The notes: generated by a model from the sequence alone, not told the origin. A DNA stretch of 64,000 nt from Phyllobacterium sp. YR531 (GCF_000282595.1 NZ_AKIZ01000030.1:1-64000), one strand, 5' to 3'; numbered from the stretch's first letter, positions 1 to 9,165 are shown. Made by a program: numbers and translations.

Positions 1-46
1 GACGCAAAAGCGGGCGTGGCAACGATAAACCTCGGAGAAAATTAGC

Positions 47-499
47 ATGCGCAAACAATCATGGCCGAACGAACTCATTCCATTTTGCAAATTCATACCC
101 GACCCGCTGCCGGAATTGCCGATTAAACGTTGGCCAAGGCATCCGGTGCAGACGGATGAGCAGTACGAGGCCCAGTGGGAAATGAACAAGCGGACTCACC
201 GGCGCCATGTGGTTATGCTGGCGTTGTTTCAGGGCATGGCAACAGCGTACGGTTATCACAAGACTTGCAACAAGGCCGTATGCCGTCGCAAGCAATGCTG
301 CACGGGATGGCGCGCGCGCAACTCGGTCGACAATTATGATGTCCCGCTTTTCCCGCTATGCGGAACTATTGAAATGGCTGAGCGGGCGCGAGCAGGCGTG
401 CGTGAGATGCTGGCAATTCTGATATCCGGTCACAACCCGGTCGTTGCGCCGGACGGCACCTTACATCCCAGCGAGAAAATGGTAGTAGAGGAGACATGA
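47..499 (+). CDS. Cys-rich small protein of unknown function, coupled to an Rdx gene
   Basis: I do not recognise a named family. The 150-residue product is basic, with no signal peptide or membrane segment, and carries cysteines at residues 14, 74, 79, 84, 85 and 105. The 74-85 cluster (C-x4-C-x4-CC, rich in Arg/Lys) resembles the small Cys/Arg motifs of several short alphaproteobacterial hypothetical proteins and could bind metal; that is inference. The start is supported by a GGAG-like ribosome site at about 34-38. The stop overlaps the next start in an ATGA arrangement (496-499), so the two genes are probably translated together. Pairing with a CxxC redox protein suggests a shared thiol or metal role, not proven. 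Confidence 0.7.
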   Translation: MRKQSWPNELIPFCKFIPDPLPELPIKRWPRHPVQTDEQYEAQWEMNKRTHRRHVVMLALFQGMATAYGYHKTCNKAVCRRKQCCTGWRARNSVDNYDVPLFPLCGTIEMAERARAGVREMLAILISGHNPVVAPDGTLHPSEKMVVEET

Positions 500-924
500 C
501 AACGAAACCTCGCATTTCCATTACTTATTGCACCCAATGCAGCTGGATGCTGCGCGCCGCCTGGATGGGGCAGGAACTGCTTTCCACCTTTGGCGCTGAT
601 CTGGGTGAAGTGGCGCTTATCCCCGGCACTGGCGGCATTTTTGAAATCCATGTCAATGACGATCTCATTTGGGAGCGCAAGCGCGATGGCGGGTTTCCCG
701 AAGCCAAGGTGCTGAAACAGAGAGTGCGCGATATTGTCTGGCCGGAGCGCGATCTCGGACATTCCGACGGGCATAAGGCGAGCGGTGCGTCCTTCGACAA
801 GCTCAGGATGAGGGAGGAAGAGCCTGCCAAAGATGAGAGGGAGACTGCCATCATTCCTCATGGTGAGCTTGTCGAACCACGCATAACGGGAGTTCCAGCA
901 TCCCGAGATGAGGCAGGCAAATGA
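496..924 (+). CDS. SelT/SelW/SelH (Rdx) family thioredoxin-like protein with REP-encoded tail
   Basis: Small thioredoxin-fold redox protein of the Rdx family. The CxxC motif is Cys12-Thr-Gln-Cys15, straight after the first beta strand, and the GTGGIFEI segment matches the family's second half. It has ordinary cysteine, not selenocysteine. Family members are usually about 90-100 residues; this one has 142. Residues about 98-129 are encoded by an inverted repeat (787-882) and look like a late addition read through in frame. The start overlaps the stop of the preceding Cys-rich gene, and the stop (922-924) overlaps the next start at 921 (ATGA). The physiological substrate is unknown. Confidence 0.8.
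   Translation: MTTKPRISITYCTQCSWMLRAAWMGQELLSTFGADLGEVALIPGTGGIFEIHVNDDLIWERKRDGGFPEAKVLKQRVRDIVWPERDLGHSDGHKASGASFDKLRMREEEPAKDERETAIIPHGELVEPRITGVPASRDEAGK
787..882. repeat. REP-like palindromic element inside the Rdx gene
   Basis: Two 27-base arms, 787-813 and 856-882, are inverted copies with 23 of 27 positions matching. The core is TTCGACAAGCTC against GAGCTTGTCGAA. The four differences are coordinated: the left arm has CC before and GG after the core, the right arm GG before and CC after. Each arm can therefore still close its own small hairpin while arm-to-arm pairing is weakened. CCTTCGACAAGCTCAGG-type sequences are widely known as REP elements in proteobacteria. I saw no second copy in this window. 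Confidence 0.75.
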
Positions 925-1874
925 GTAAGCCAGAGGTTACCACAACTAAACTTGATGATGCGGCGCGCGCTGGCTGGCTCTATTATGTTGCCGGTAACAC
1001 GCAGGATGAAATTGCGGCAAAGCTTGGAGTATCACGCCAGTCGGCGCAGCGCATGGTTTCACTGGCGGTGTCGGAGGGGCTGGTAAAAGTCCGGCTGGAT
1101 CACCCAATTGCCAATTGTCTCGATCTGGCAGCGCGGTTGACCGCGCGTTTTGGCCTGAAAATGGCGGAAGTGGTGCCGACTGATCCGGGTTCCAATTCAA
1201 CCACGCTTGGCGTTGCCGATGCGGCGGCGGCGGAAATGACCCGTTGGCTCAAGACCGAAACGCCGGTTGTTGTCGGGATAGGCACCGGGCGCACGCTGAA
1301 AGCAGCAATCGAGATTCTCTCGCCCATTGATTGCCCGCAGCACAAGGTGGTGTCGCTGACGGGGAATATCGCACCGGACGGCTCGGCTGCCTTTTACAAC
1401 GTCATTTTTAATATTGCGGAAAAGATCAAGGCGCGCAGTTTCCCGATGCCGCTGCCGGTCATTGCCTCTTCGCCGGAAGAGCGCGAACTCCTGCACAGCC
1501 AGCCGATGATTCGCTCCGTGCTGGACCTTTCGGCCAAGGCTGATGTGGCCTTTATCGGCATTGGTGATCTGGAAGATGATGCGCCGCTTTATGTCGACGG
1601 TTTTATATCCAAGGCGGAGTTGCTGGCTCTGCGGCAGGCTGGCGCCGTGTGTGAAATTGTCGGCCACGCCTTTGATCGCAATGGTGTAGCCATAGAAGGT
1701 TTGACCAATGAGCGCGTCGCAAGTGCGCTTATCCCTTCGCGTGAGACTGCAATGGTCATTGCCATCGCCAAGGGTGAAAAGAAGATGCCGGGCATTGCGG
1801 CCGCGCTCAAGGGCAATCTTATCAACGGTTTGATTACCGACGAGCGCACAGCCGAAGCTCTTCTGGCGGGCTGA
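921..1874 (+). CDS. SorC/DeoR-type sugar-binding transcriptional regulator of the polyol operon
   Basis: A 317-residue SorC-family regulator. The N-terminal helix-turn-helix covers residues about 28-58 (DEIAAKLGVSRQSAQRM). The rest is the phosphosugar-binding, SIS-like domain with the VVVGIGTGRTLKAAI stretch that binds the effector in this family. It lies 111 bases upstream of a polyol ABC importer on the same strand, the usual rhizobial arrangement, so it most likely controls that operon in response to sorbitol, mannitol, arabitol or a phosphorylated derivative. Whether it activates or represses cannot be read from the sequence. Its start overlaps the Rdx stop by four bases, which may be incidental. 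Confidence 0.88.
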   Translation: MSKPEVTTTKLDDAARAGWLYYVAGNTQDEIAAKLGVSRQSAQRMVSLAVSEGLVKVRLDHPIANCLDLAARLTARFGLKMAEVVPTDPGSNSTTLGVADAAAAEMTRWLKTETPVVVGIGTGRTLKAAIEILSPIDCPQHKVVSLTGNIAPDGSAAFYNVIFNIAEKIKARSFPMPLPVIASSPEERELLHSQPMIRSVLDLSAKADVAFIGIGDLEDDAPLYVDGFISKAELLALRQAGAVCEIVGHAFDRNGVAIEGLTNERVASALIPSRETAMVIAIAKGEKKMPGIAAALKGNLINGLITDERTAEALLAG

Positions 1875-1985
1875 TTTACCTCCGATTGTGCACTGCAGCG
1901 ACGAATTGCACTTGACTCATTTCGCCCATGTGTGAGTATTTGCCCACACTACAAGCAATTGCTCATAACATTCGGGAGGAATGAA
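1875..1985 (+). promoter_or_regulatory. Intergenic control region of the polyol operon (candidate operator)
   Basis: Between the regulator and the binding-protein gene lie a perfect 10-base palindrome AGCAATTGCT (1954-1963) and an imperfect inverted pair GTGTG...CACAC around 1931-1950. A TTGACT hexamer near 1912-1917 could be a -35 element, but I see no convincing -10. A strong ribosome site GGGAGGA (1974-1980) precedes the ATG at 1986. Operator function is inferred from position and symmetry only. Confidence 0.35.
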
Positions 1986-3296
1986 ATGTTTAAGAGAACG
2001 CTTCTGCTCGGCGCGGTTTCCGTCGCGGCAATGGTCAGCTTTGCCCATGCTGAGACTTTGACCATTGCAACGGTCAACAATGGCGACATGGTTCGCATGC
2101 AGAAACTGACCGATGATTTCACCAAGAAGAATCCGGACATCAAGCTGGAATGGGTAACGCTCGAAGAAAACGTCCTGCGCCAGCGCGTCACAACCGATAT
2201 TGCCACCAAAGGCGGCCAGTATGACGTGATGACCATTGGCACCTATGAAGTGCCGATCTGGGCCAAGCAGGGCTGGCTCCTGCCGCTCGACGGTCTGGGT
2301 GCAGATTATGACAAGGCTGATCTCCTGCCTTCGATCAGCGATGCCGTTTCGGTTGATGGCAAGCTTTATGCTTCGCCATTCTACGGCGAAAGCGCAATGG
2401 TGATGTATCGCAAGGATTTGGCTGAAAAGGCTGGTGTGACCATTCCGGAAAAGCCAACCTGGGACCAGATTGCTGAAGCTGCGAAGAAGATGACGGACAA
2501 GTCCACAGAGACTTACGGCATCTGCCTGCGTGGCAAGGCCGGTTGGGGCGAAAACATGGCGCTGTTGACAGCAACAGCCAACTCTTTCGGCGCACGCTGG
2601 TTTGATGAAAAGTGGGCACCGCAGTTCGACCAGCCAGAATGGAAGAAGGCGCTGACATTTTACGTTGACCTGATGAAGGAAGCTGGTCCTGCCGGTGCTT
2701 CGTCAAACGGGTTTAACGAAAACCTCGCTCTGTTCCAGACCGGCAAGTGCGGTATCTGGATTGATGCTACGGTCGCGGCTTCCTTCGTGACCAACCCGAA
2801 AGAGTCGAAGGTTGCTGACAAGGTTGGCTATGCACTGTTCCCGACAGGCGGTGTGGAAAACCACGGCAACTGGCTATGGGCATGGAACCTCGGCATTCCT
2901 GCTGGCACACAGAAAGCAGAAGCTGCACAGAAGTTCGTTTCTTGGGCAACAGACAAAGCTTACACGGAACTCGTAGCGAGCAAGGAAGGCTGGGCGAACG
3001 TTCCTCCGGGCACACGCACTTCGCTTTACGCAAATCCGGAATATCAGAAGGCTGCGCCTTTCGCCAAGATTACGCTGGATGCGATGACTGCTGCCAATAC
3101 CAGCAAGCCGACAATCAAGCCTGTGCCTTACACGGGTGGCCAGTTCGTTGCCATTCCCGAGTTTCAGGGTCTTGGTACGGCAGTCGGTCAGCAGTTTTCT
3201 GCAGCACTGGCTGGTTCTGTAACCGTAGATCAGGCCTTGCAGAGCGCACAGGCACTGACCACCCGCGAAATGACAAAGGGCGGTTACATCAAATAG
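1986..3296 (+). CDS. smoE: Polyol (sorbitol/mannitol) ABC transporter, substrate-binding protein
   Basis: Periplasmic extracellular solute-binding protein (family 1) of 436 residues. The ATG at 1986 is chosen because GGGAGGA lies six bases upstream and the product then begins with a clean signal peptide cleaved after AHA (residue 22). The mature protein starts ETLTIATVNNGDM and contains the YDVMTIGTYEVPIWA and PVPYTGGQF stretches typical of polyol-binding proteins of the SmoE/MtlE type. It is the first gene of smoEFGK and feeds the two permeases that follow. Exact specificity among sorbitol, mannitol and arabitol is not decidable here. Confidence 0.88.
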   Translation: MFKRTLLLGAVSVAAMVSFAHAETLTIATVNNGDMVRMQKLTDDFTKKNPDIKLEWVTLEENVLRQRVTTDIATKGGQYDVMTIGTYEVPIWAKQGWLLPLDGLGADYDKADLLPSISDAVSVDGKLYASPFYGESAMVMYRKDLAEKAGVTIPEKPTWDQIAEAAKKMTDKSTETYGICLRGKAGWGENMALLTATANSFGARWFDEKWAPQFDQPEWKKALTFYVDLMKEAGPAGASSNGFNENLALFQTGKCGIWIDATVAASFVTNPKESKVADKVGYALFPTGGVENHGNWLWAWNLGIPAGTQKAEAAQKFVSWATDKAYTELVASKEGWANVPPGTRTSLYANPEYQKAAPFAKITLDAMTAANTSKPTIKPVPYTGGQFVAIPEFQGLGTAVGQQFSAALAGSVTVDQALQSAQALTTREMTKGGYIK

Positions 3297-3309
3297 AATC
3301 CTCCTGGCT

Positions 3310-3358
3310 CCGGGCGGTTTCTGGCGCGAATGCCAGAAGCCGCCCGGGCCTCCTTTTT
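3310..3358 (+). terminator. Intra-operon hairpin with T-run after the binding-protein gene
   Basis: Arms 3310-3325 and 3332-3347 form a 16-base stem (one G-U pair) with a six-base loop, followed by a T-run at 3354-3358. It lies between the binding-protein gene and the first permease. Such structures usually stop most transcripts or protect the upstream message, giving excess binding protein over permease. Confidence 0.75.
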
Positions 3359-3385
3359 CAATAATCGCTGTATTGGATCCTGACC

Positions 3386-4258
3386 ATGGCTACGCTTCAG
3401 ACACGCGCAACTGCCCGTATCATGATGTCGCCCGCCGTCATCCTCTTGTTTTTGTGGATGATCGTGCCGCTTGTCATGACGCTGTACTTCTCATTCCTGC
3501 GCTACAATCTCCTGATGCCGGGAACAGAGGAATATGTTGGATTTCTCAATTATCGGTACTTCCTGACTGATCCGGCGTTCTTCACTGCCCTTGGCAATAC
3601 GCTGCTGCTTGTTGGCGGGACGCTGTTGATCACCGTTATCGGCGGAATCCTTTTGGCGATTGTTCTCGACCAGCCATTCTGGGGGCAGGGTATTGTCCGC
3701 CTTCTGGTTATTGCGCCGTTTTTTGTCATGCCCACCGTTTCCGCACTTGTGTGGAAAAACATGCTGATGCACCCGGTCAACGGGTTATTTGCATGGATAG
3801 CGCGAACGTTTGGATTTGCACCGGTTGACTGGTTCGCCCAAGTCCCGCTGTTTTCCATTATCCTGATTGTCGCCTGGCAATGGTTGCCATTTGCCACGCT
3901 TATATTGCTCACAGCGCTGCAGTCGCTGGACGGGGAGCAGATTGAGGCGGCTGAAATGGATGGTGCCGGACCGCTATCGCGATTCATTTATCTCGTTCTG
4001 CCACATCTGTCGCGCGCGATAACGGTCGTCATTTTGATCCAGACGATCTTCCTTCTCAGTGTTTTCGCCGAAATTCTTGTGACAACAAATGGTGGTCCAG
4101 GTCTGCAGACGACCAACATTGCTTACCTGATCTATTCGCAAGCGCTTTTGCAGTTTGATGTGGGTGGAGCGTCCGCCGGCGGTATCGTTGCGGTCATCCT
4201 TGCCAACATCGTTGCCTTCTTCCTCATTCGCCTCATCGGCAAGAACCTGGAGAGGTAG
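3386..4258 (+). CDS. smoF: Polyol ABC transporter, permease 1
   Basis: Inner-membrane permease of the MalF/UgpA class, 290 residues with six predicted hydrophobic segments; the first is around residues 14-38 (SPAVILLFLWMIVPLVMTL). The EAA loop that docks on the ATPase is seen as EQIEAAEMDGAGPLSRFIYLVLP at about residues 184-206. It forms the heterodimeric channel with the next gene, which starts four bases after this stop. Naming follows the rhizobial smoEFGK operon order. Confidence 0.87.
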   Translation: MATLQTRATARIMMSPAVILLFLWMIVPLVMTLYFSFLRYNLLMPGTEEYVGFLNYRYFLTDPAFFTALGNTLLLVGGTLLITVIGGILLAIVLDQPFWGQGIVRLLVIAPFFVMPTVSALVWKNMLMHPVNGLFAWIARTFGFAPVDWFAQVPLFSIILIVAWQWLPFATLILLTALQSLDGEQIEAAEMDGAGPLSRFIYLVLPHLSRAITVVILIQTIFLLSVFAEILVTTNGGPGLQTTNIAYLIYSQALLQFDVGGASAGGIVAVILANIVAFFLIRLIGKNLER

Positions 4259-4262
4259 AAAC

Positions 4263-5093
4263 ATGGCCCGCTCAGTTACGACGCAACGCAAGCTCATTTT
4301 CACGATCATCGGCTGGAGTATCGGGTTCCTGATCTTCTTTCCGATCCTGTGGACTTTCCTGACGAGCTTCAAGACAGAAGGCACTGCGGTTGCAACGCCG
4401 CCGCAGTTCCTGTTTTTTGATTGGACTCTGGAAAACTACCACGAAGTGCAGAGCCGCTCTGATTACGGCAAGCACGTTATGAACTCCATTGTCATTTCGG
4501 TCGGTTCGACCCTGCTTGGATTGGCACTGGCCATACCGGCAGCATGGGCTATGGCATTTTCGCCGACCAAGCGCACAAAGGACATTCTGATGTGGATGCT
4601 TTCCACAAAAATGATGCCTTCGGTTGGTGTACTCGTTCCGCTCTATCTGATTTTCCGTGATTGGGGTTTGCTGGATTCTCGACTGGGTCTGGTCGCAGTT
4701 CTGACCATGATCAACCTGCCGATTATTGTCTGGATGCTCTACACTTACTTCAAGGAAATCCCGGGTGAAATCCTTGAAGCCGCGCGTATGGATGGCGCAT
4801 CATTGATGAAAGAGATCATCTATGTGCTGACACCGATGGCAGTTCCGGGCATTGCTTCGACTATGCTCCTGAACATCATTCTTGCGTGGAACGAAGCATT
4901 CTGGACGCTCAATCTGACCGCCGCAAATGCTGCACCTCTGACCGCCTTCATTGCTTCATATTCGAGTCCGGAAGGGCTGTTTTGGGCAAAGCTGTCGGCT
5001 GCATCGACTATGGCTATTGCCCCGATCCTGATCATGGGCTGGTTTAGCCAGAAGCAACTCGTTCGCGGTTTGACCTTTGGCGCCGTCAAATAA
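4263..5093 (+). CDS. smoG: Polyol ABC transporter, permease 2
   Basis: Partner permease of the MalG class, 276 residues from the ATG at 4263. The open frame runs further upstream, but that part is out-of-frame reading of smoF. GAGAGG at the end of smoF supplies the ribosome site. The EAA motif reads GEILEAARMDGASLMKEI, with the expected Gly a few residues later, and the C-terminus ends RGLTFGAVK, as in sorbitol/mannitol permeases. Six membrane segments. It works with smoF, the binding protein and the ATPase. Confidence 0.87.
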   Translation: MARSVTTQRKLIFTIIGWSIGFLIFFPILWTFLTSFKTEGTAVATPPQFLFFDWTLENYHEVQSRSDYGKHVMNSIVISVGSTLLGLALAIPAAWAMAFSPTKRTKDILMWMLSTKMMPSVGVLVPLYLIFRDWGLLDSRLGLVAVLTMINLPIIVWMLYTYFKEIPGEILEAARMDGASLMKEIIYVLTPMAVPGIASTMLLNIILAWNEAFWTLNLTAANAAPLTAFIASYSSPEGLFWAKLSAASTMAIAPILIMGWFSQKQLVRGLTFGAVK

Positions 5094-5135
5094 CTTCTGA
5101 CCTTTGGCCCGGCCAAAAGAGATGGGAATAATATT

Positions 5136-6134
5136 ATGGGAAGCATAACACTCGAAAAAGTCTCGAAGTCGTTTGGCACCACTTCGGTCATTCCTGAGAT
5201 CGATCTTGAAATCAATGACGGCGAGTTCGTTGTTTTCGTTGGGCCATCAGGCTGCGGAAAGTCGACATTGTTGCGCATGATAGCGGGTCTGGAAGACTTG
5301 TCGGGCGGGCGTATCATCATTGATGGCAAGGATATGTCGAACGAGGCACCAGCCAAACGCGGGCTATCGATGGTGTTCCAATCTTACGCGCTCTATCCGC
5401 ATATGAGCGTCTATCAGAATATAGCGTTTCCGTTGAAGATGGATGGTCAGGAAAAGTCTGCTATCGACAAAAAAGTCAAAGATGCAGCGCATACCCTTAA
5501 CCTGACCAGCTATCTGGATCGCAGGCCCGGCCAACTGTCGGGCGGCCAGCGCCAGCGCGTTGCCATCGGTCGCGCGATTGTGCGCCAGCCTAAGGCGTTT
5601 CTGTTTGATGAGCCGCTATCCAATCTTGATGCTGCTCTGCGCGGCAACATGCGTCTGGAGATCAGCGATCTTCATCATCAACTCAAGACCACAATGATCT
5701 ATGTTACGCATGATCAGGTGGAAGCCATGACCATGGCTGACAAGATCGTTGTGCTTAATGCCGGCAGAATTGAACAGGTAGGCTCACCACTCGAGCTTTA
5801 TAAAAGCCCGAGGAATGTTTTTGTGGCGGGTTTCATCGGCTCGCCGCGCATGAACCTTGTCAGTGGCGCTGCAGCTGAAAAGCACAACGCCACAACGTTG
5901 GGTGTGCGGCCGGAGCATGTGCAAATTTCCAAAACTGAAGGTGCCTGGAAAGGCACGGTCGGCGTTACCGAACATCTGGGCTCTGACACTTTCATTCATG
6001 TCGATGCAGATGGAGTTGGCAAGATAACGGTCCGCGCGGACGGTGATTTCGCGACGGAACATGGCCAGTCAATTTATCTCACTCCAGATCCAAACCGTTT
6101 GCATCGCTTTGATGCGAACGGTCAGGCCATCTAA
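5136..6134 (+). CDS. smoK: Polyol ABC transporter, MalK/UgpC-type ATPase
   Basis: Cytoplasmic ATPase of 332 residues. Walker A is GPSGCGKST (36-44), the ABC signature LSGGQRQRV (about 132-140), Walker B FLFDEP (about 156-161), and the H-loop lies in YVTHDQ. The C-terminal third is the TOBE/OB regulatory domain with VRPEHV. It energises the smoFG channel. The short C-terminal domain is normal for the rhizobial MalK subgroup. Confidence 0.9.
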   Translation: MGSITLEKVSKSFGTTSVIPEIDLEINDGEFVVFVGPSGCGKSTLLRMIAGLEDLSGGRIIIDGKDMSNEAPAKRGLSMVFQSYALYPHMSVYQNIAFPLKMDGQEKSAIDKKVKDAAHTLNLTSYLDRRPGQLSGGQRQRVAIGRAIVRQPKAFLFDEPLSNLDAALRGNMRLEISDLHHQLKTTMIYVTHDQVEAMTMADKIVVLNAGRIEQVGSPLELYKSPRNVFVAGFIGSPRMNLVSGAAAEKHNATTLGVRPEHVQISKTEGAWKGTVGVTEHLGSDTFIHVDADGVGKITVRADGDFATEHGQSIYLTPDPNRLHRFDANGQAI

Positions 6135-6163
6135 GGCATATACGGGAAAGACAGGCATTCGAA

Positions 6164-6940
6164 ATGAGCAGGCTTGCAGGCAAGACCGCATTTATCACGG
6201 GTTCAGCACGAGGCATCGGTCGTACGTTCGCCGAGGCCTACATACGCGAAGATGTAGATCATGTGGTGATAGCTGATATCAATCTGGAACGTGCGCAGCA
6301 GACGGCAACCGAACTGGGCAGCCAAGCTTATGCTGTTCAGCTTGATGTGAGCAGCCAGAGTTCAATAGATGCCGCTGTTTCGCAGGCTGTCGAGAAGTTT
6401 GGTGGCATCGATATTCTGATAAACAATGCCGCTCTTTTTGATCTTGCTCCCATCGTCGAAATCACCCGCGAAAGCTACGACAAGCTGTTTGCCGTGAATT
6501 TTGCGGGCACTCTATTTACTTTGCAGGCCGTTGCGAAAACCATGATCGAGCGTGGCAAAGGCGGCAAAATCATCAATATGGCCAGTCAGGCAGGACGTCG
6601 CGGTGAAGCGCTTGTTGCAGTGTACTGCGCGACGAAAGCTGCCGTTATTAGCCTGACCCAATCCGCAGGTTTAAATCTCATCGAGCATGGCATCAACGTG
6701 AACGCAATAGCGCCCGGCGTGGTGGATGGCGAGCACTGGGAAGGGGTCGATGCCCTTTTTGCAAAATATGAAAACAGGCCGCGCGGTGAGAAAAAGCGCC
6801 TTGTTGGCGAAGCTGTACCTTTCGGCCGCATGGGAACTGCAGAAGACCTGGCGGGGATGGCGGTATTCCTTGCCTCCAGCGACAGTGATTACGTTGTTGC
6901 GCAGACCTACAATGTCGATGGCGGCAACTGGATGAGTTGA
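6164..6940 (+). CDS. smoS: Sorbitol (L-iditol 2-) dehydrogenase, SDR family
   Basis: Classical short-chain dehydrogenase, 258 residues. The NAD-binding motif TGSARGIG is at 12-19, NNAA at 87-90, and the catalytic Ser141, Tyr154 and Lys158 are all present. The acidic residue after strand 2 (ADIN, Asp38) favours NAD over NADP. Family knowledge and position make it the SmoS/PolS enzyme that oxidises D-sorbitol to D-fructose and, in related bacteria, galactitol or D-arabinitol. It starts 29 bases after smoK and so belongs to the operon. Confidence 0.87.
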   Translation: MSRLAGKTAFITGSARGIGRTFAEAYIREDVDHVVIADINLERAQQTATELGSQAYAVQLDVSSQSSIDAAVSQAVEKFGGIDILINNAALFDLAPIVEITRESYDKLFAVNFAGTLFTLQAVAKTMIERGKGGKIINMASQAGRRGEALVAVYCATKAAVISLTQSAGLNLIEHGINVNAIAPGVVDGEHWEGVDALFAKYENRPRGEKKRLVGEAVPFGRMGTAEDLAGMAVFLASSDSDYVVAQTYNVDGGNWMS

Positions 6941-7000
6941 GTTTGAGGCATGCAGCAATTGCTGCCCTCCTTGCATGAATGAAGAGAAGGGTTGATCCCG

Positions 7001-8479
7001 ATGACCGTTAAACTTTCGCAAAAGGCTTTGCAGGATTTGCCCGCCAATGTCGGTGTTCCGGGCTACAAGCAATCGGACCTAAAAGCTGGCATCATCCATT
7101 TCGGCATTGGAAACTTTCATCGTGCTCATCAGGCTGTTTATCTTGATGAACTCTTCAATGCCGGAACTGATCACGAATGGGGTCTGGTCGGGGCTGGTGT
7201 TTTGCCATCTGATGAAACGATGCGCCTGAAATTGAAAGATCAGGACTGGCTGACGACGGTAGTGGAACAGGATAGCGGGCATCGCGCGGCGCATGTCACA
7301 TCTGCAATGATCGATTATCTCCAGCCCGGAGATGCTGCTAACACGATCACTCGGCTTGCAGACCCGAAAATCCGCATTGTTTCAATGACTATTACTGAAG
7401 GCGGATACTTCATCGACCCCGCTTCTGGAAAGTTTAACCCTGAGCATCCGGCCATTGCTGCAGACGCAGCCAATATAGACGCACCGAAAACCGTATTTGG
7501 TTTGATCCTCGCAGGCCTTATTCGCCGGCAAAAAGAAGGCACACCTGCGTTTACAGTCATGTCATGCGACAATATTCCAGGGAATGGTCATGTCACCAGC
7601 GATGCTATCAGTGGCCTTGCTGCATTGATTGATCCTGCGCTTGCAGATTGGGTCAAACAGAATGTCGCTTTTCCAAATGGTATGGTTGATCGAATTACAC
7701 CGGCAACGACAGATCGCGAACGCAACCTTTTGGCGACAGATTTTGGCGTTGAGGATAACTGGCCGGTATTTTGCGAGCCGTTCAAACAGTGGGTGCTTGA
7801 GGATCACTTTCCGACAGGCCGCCCGGCATTGGAAAAGGTTGGTGTGACTTTCGTCCAAGACGTGGCACCTTACGAGTTGATGAAAATCCGCATACTGAAC
7901 GGTGGTCATGCGGCAATTGCCTATCCGGCATCTTTGATGGATATCCACTTCGTCCACGAAGCTATGGAAGAACCGCTGATACGTAATTTTCTGGCGAAGC
8001 TGGAACGCGAAGAAATCATTCCCGTGCTTCCACCGGTGCCGGACATGCCTTTCGATGAATATTTCGACTTGATCGTCCGGCGTTTTTCCAATCCGAAGAT
8101 TGGAGACACCATTCAGCGGCTCTGCCAGGACGGTTCCAACAGACAGCCCAAATTTATCCTTCCAACCACTGCGGACAGGTTGAAGGCCGGGGAAAGTATT
8201 ACCGGGCTCTCGCTGGTTTCGGCGCTTTGGTGCCGATTCTGCGCCGGTACAACCGATAGTGGTAAGCCGACGGACTATCTGGATGCCAGTGCTGAACGTT
8301 TGAAGATTGAGGCTCTGAAAGCCAAGGATGATCCGAAGGCATTTCTTGCCATGACCGATATTTTTGGCGATGTAGGAACAACGCCGGTTTTCGTCGAATC
8401 ATTTTCGCGTATTCTCCGGACACTCTGGGAAAAAGGCGCGCGCGAAACCTTGAAGCTCTATCTCGAAGACAGACTGTGA
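7001..8479 (+). CDS. mtlK: Mannitol 2-dehydrogenase (long-chain polyol dehydrogenase)
   Basis: Polyol-specific long-chain dehydrogenase of about 492 residues; oxidises D-mannitol to D-fructose and often D-arabinitol to D-xylulose. Visible family signatures are the N-terminal GIGNFHRAHQAVYLD and the catalytic-domain stretch YELMKIRILNGGHAAIAYPA, with the KxxxxN-H pattern of this family. ATG 7001 is preferred to the in-frame TTG at 6992 because the ribosome site AGAGAAGG ends at 6990. The stop overlaps the next start by one base (TGATG). Confidence 0.9.
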   Translation: MTVKLSQKALQDLPANVGVPGYKQSDLKAGIIHFGIGNFHRAHQAVYLDELFNAGTDHEWGLVGAGVLPSDETMRLKLKDQDWLTTVVEQDSGHRAAHVTSAMIDYLQPGDAANTITRLADPKIRIVSMTITEGGYFIDPASGKFNPEHPAIAADAANIDAPKTVFGLILAGLIRRQKEGTPAFTVMSCDNIPGNGHVTSDAISGLAALIDPALADWVKQNVAFPNGMVDRITPATTDRERNLLATDFGVEDNWPVFCEPFKQWVLEDHFPTGRPALEKVGVTFVQDVAPYELMKIRILNGGHAAIAYPASLMDIHFVHEAMEEPLIRNFLAKLEREEIIPVLPPVPDMPFDEYFDLIVRRFSNPKIGDTIQRLCQDGSNRQPKFILPTTADRLKAGESITGLSLVSALWCRFCAGTTDSGKPTDYLDASAERLKIEALKAKDDPKAFLAMTDIFGDVGTTPVFVESFSRILRTLWEKGARETLKLYLEDRL

Positions 8480-9165
8480 TGCCAGATCCCTCGCTCGTCA
8501 TATTTGATTGCGATGGAGTGCTTGTCGATAGCGAGCCGATTTCGATAGCCGTATTGCTGGAGATGATCGGCAAGAGTGGCGTTACCATGTCTGAAGACGA
8601 AGCCTATGATCGTTTTCTCGGTCGAAGCATGGCAACCATCAGCAAGGTTCTGCACGAAGAATATGGGTTTGCCGCGAGTGAGGCAGACCTGGACGAGATG
8701 CGGAACAACCTCTACAGCCGCTTTGGATCGGATCTTAAACCTATCCCCGGTATTGCCGAAACACTAAAATGTTTGCATCTTCCCCGTTGCGTGGCATCCT
8801 CAAGTCAACCTGAGCGCATCCGATTGTCGCTAGAGTTGACGGGTCTGATTGATCTGCTCGATCCCCACATTTTCAGCGCGACAATGGTTAAGAACGGTAA
8901 ACCTGCTCCGGACCTGTTTCTTTTCGCAGCCAATACCATGAATGTAGATCCGACTGACTGTGTGGTTATTGAGGATAGCCCGGCAGGTATTCAGGCCGCC
9001 AAGGCCGCAGGTATGCGTGTGTTTGCATTTACTGGTGGAACGCATTCACGTGGCGGCAGGCTTGAGTCAAAGCTTGCGTCTCTTGGCCCAACCCTTATAT
9101 TCAACGACATGTTGCAATTGCCAGGCCTACTCGCATCGCAGGAAGCCGTACTGAAAGTTCGTTGA
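8479..9165 (+). CDS. HAD-superfamily phosphatase (beta-phosphoglucomutase-like)
   Basis: A 228-residue haloacid-dehalogenase-like hydrolase. Motif I is DCDGVLVDSEP with nucleophile Asp10 and acid/base Asp12. Motif II lies in CVASSS, the motif III Lys in KNGKPAPDLF, and motif IV in VIEDSPAGIQAAKAAG. The helical cap after motif I places it with phosphosugar phosphatases and mutases. Coupling to mtlK and to the kinase (one-base TGATG overlaps at both ends) points to a sugar or polyol phosphate as substrate. It may protect against accumulation of dead-end phosphates; that is inference. Confidence 0.8.
   Translation: MPDPSLVIFDCDGVLVDSEPISIAVLLEMIGKSGVTMSEDEAYDRFLGRSMATISKVLHEEYGFAASEADLDEMRNNLYSRFGSDLKPIPGIAETLKCLHLPRCVASSSQPERIRLSLELTGLIDLLDPHIFSATMVKNGKPAPDLFLFAANTMNVDPTDCVVIEDSPAGIQAAKAAGMRVFAFTGGTHSRGGRLESKLASLGPTLIFNDMLQLPGLLASQEAVLKVR

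Noticed and set aside
529-540. Possible selenoprotein in the SelT/SelW-like gene
   Set aside because: The redox motif is CxxC with ordinary cysteine codons; there is no in-frame TGA at either position.
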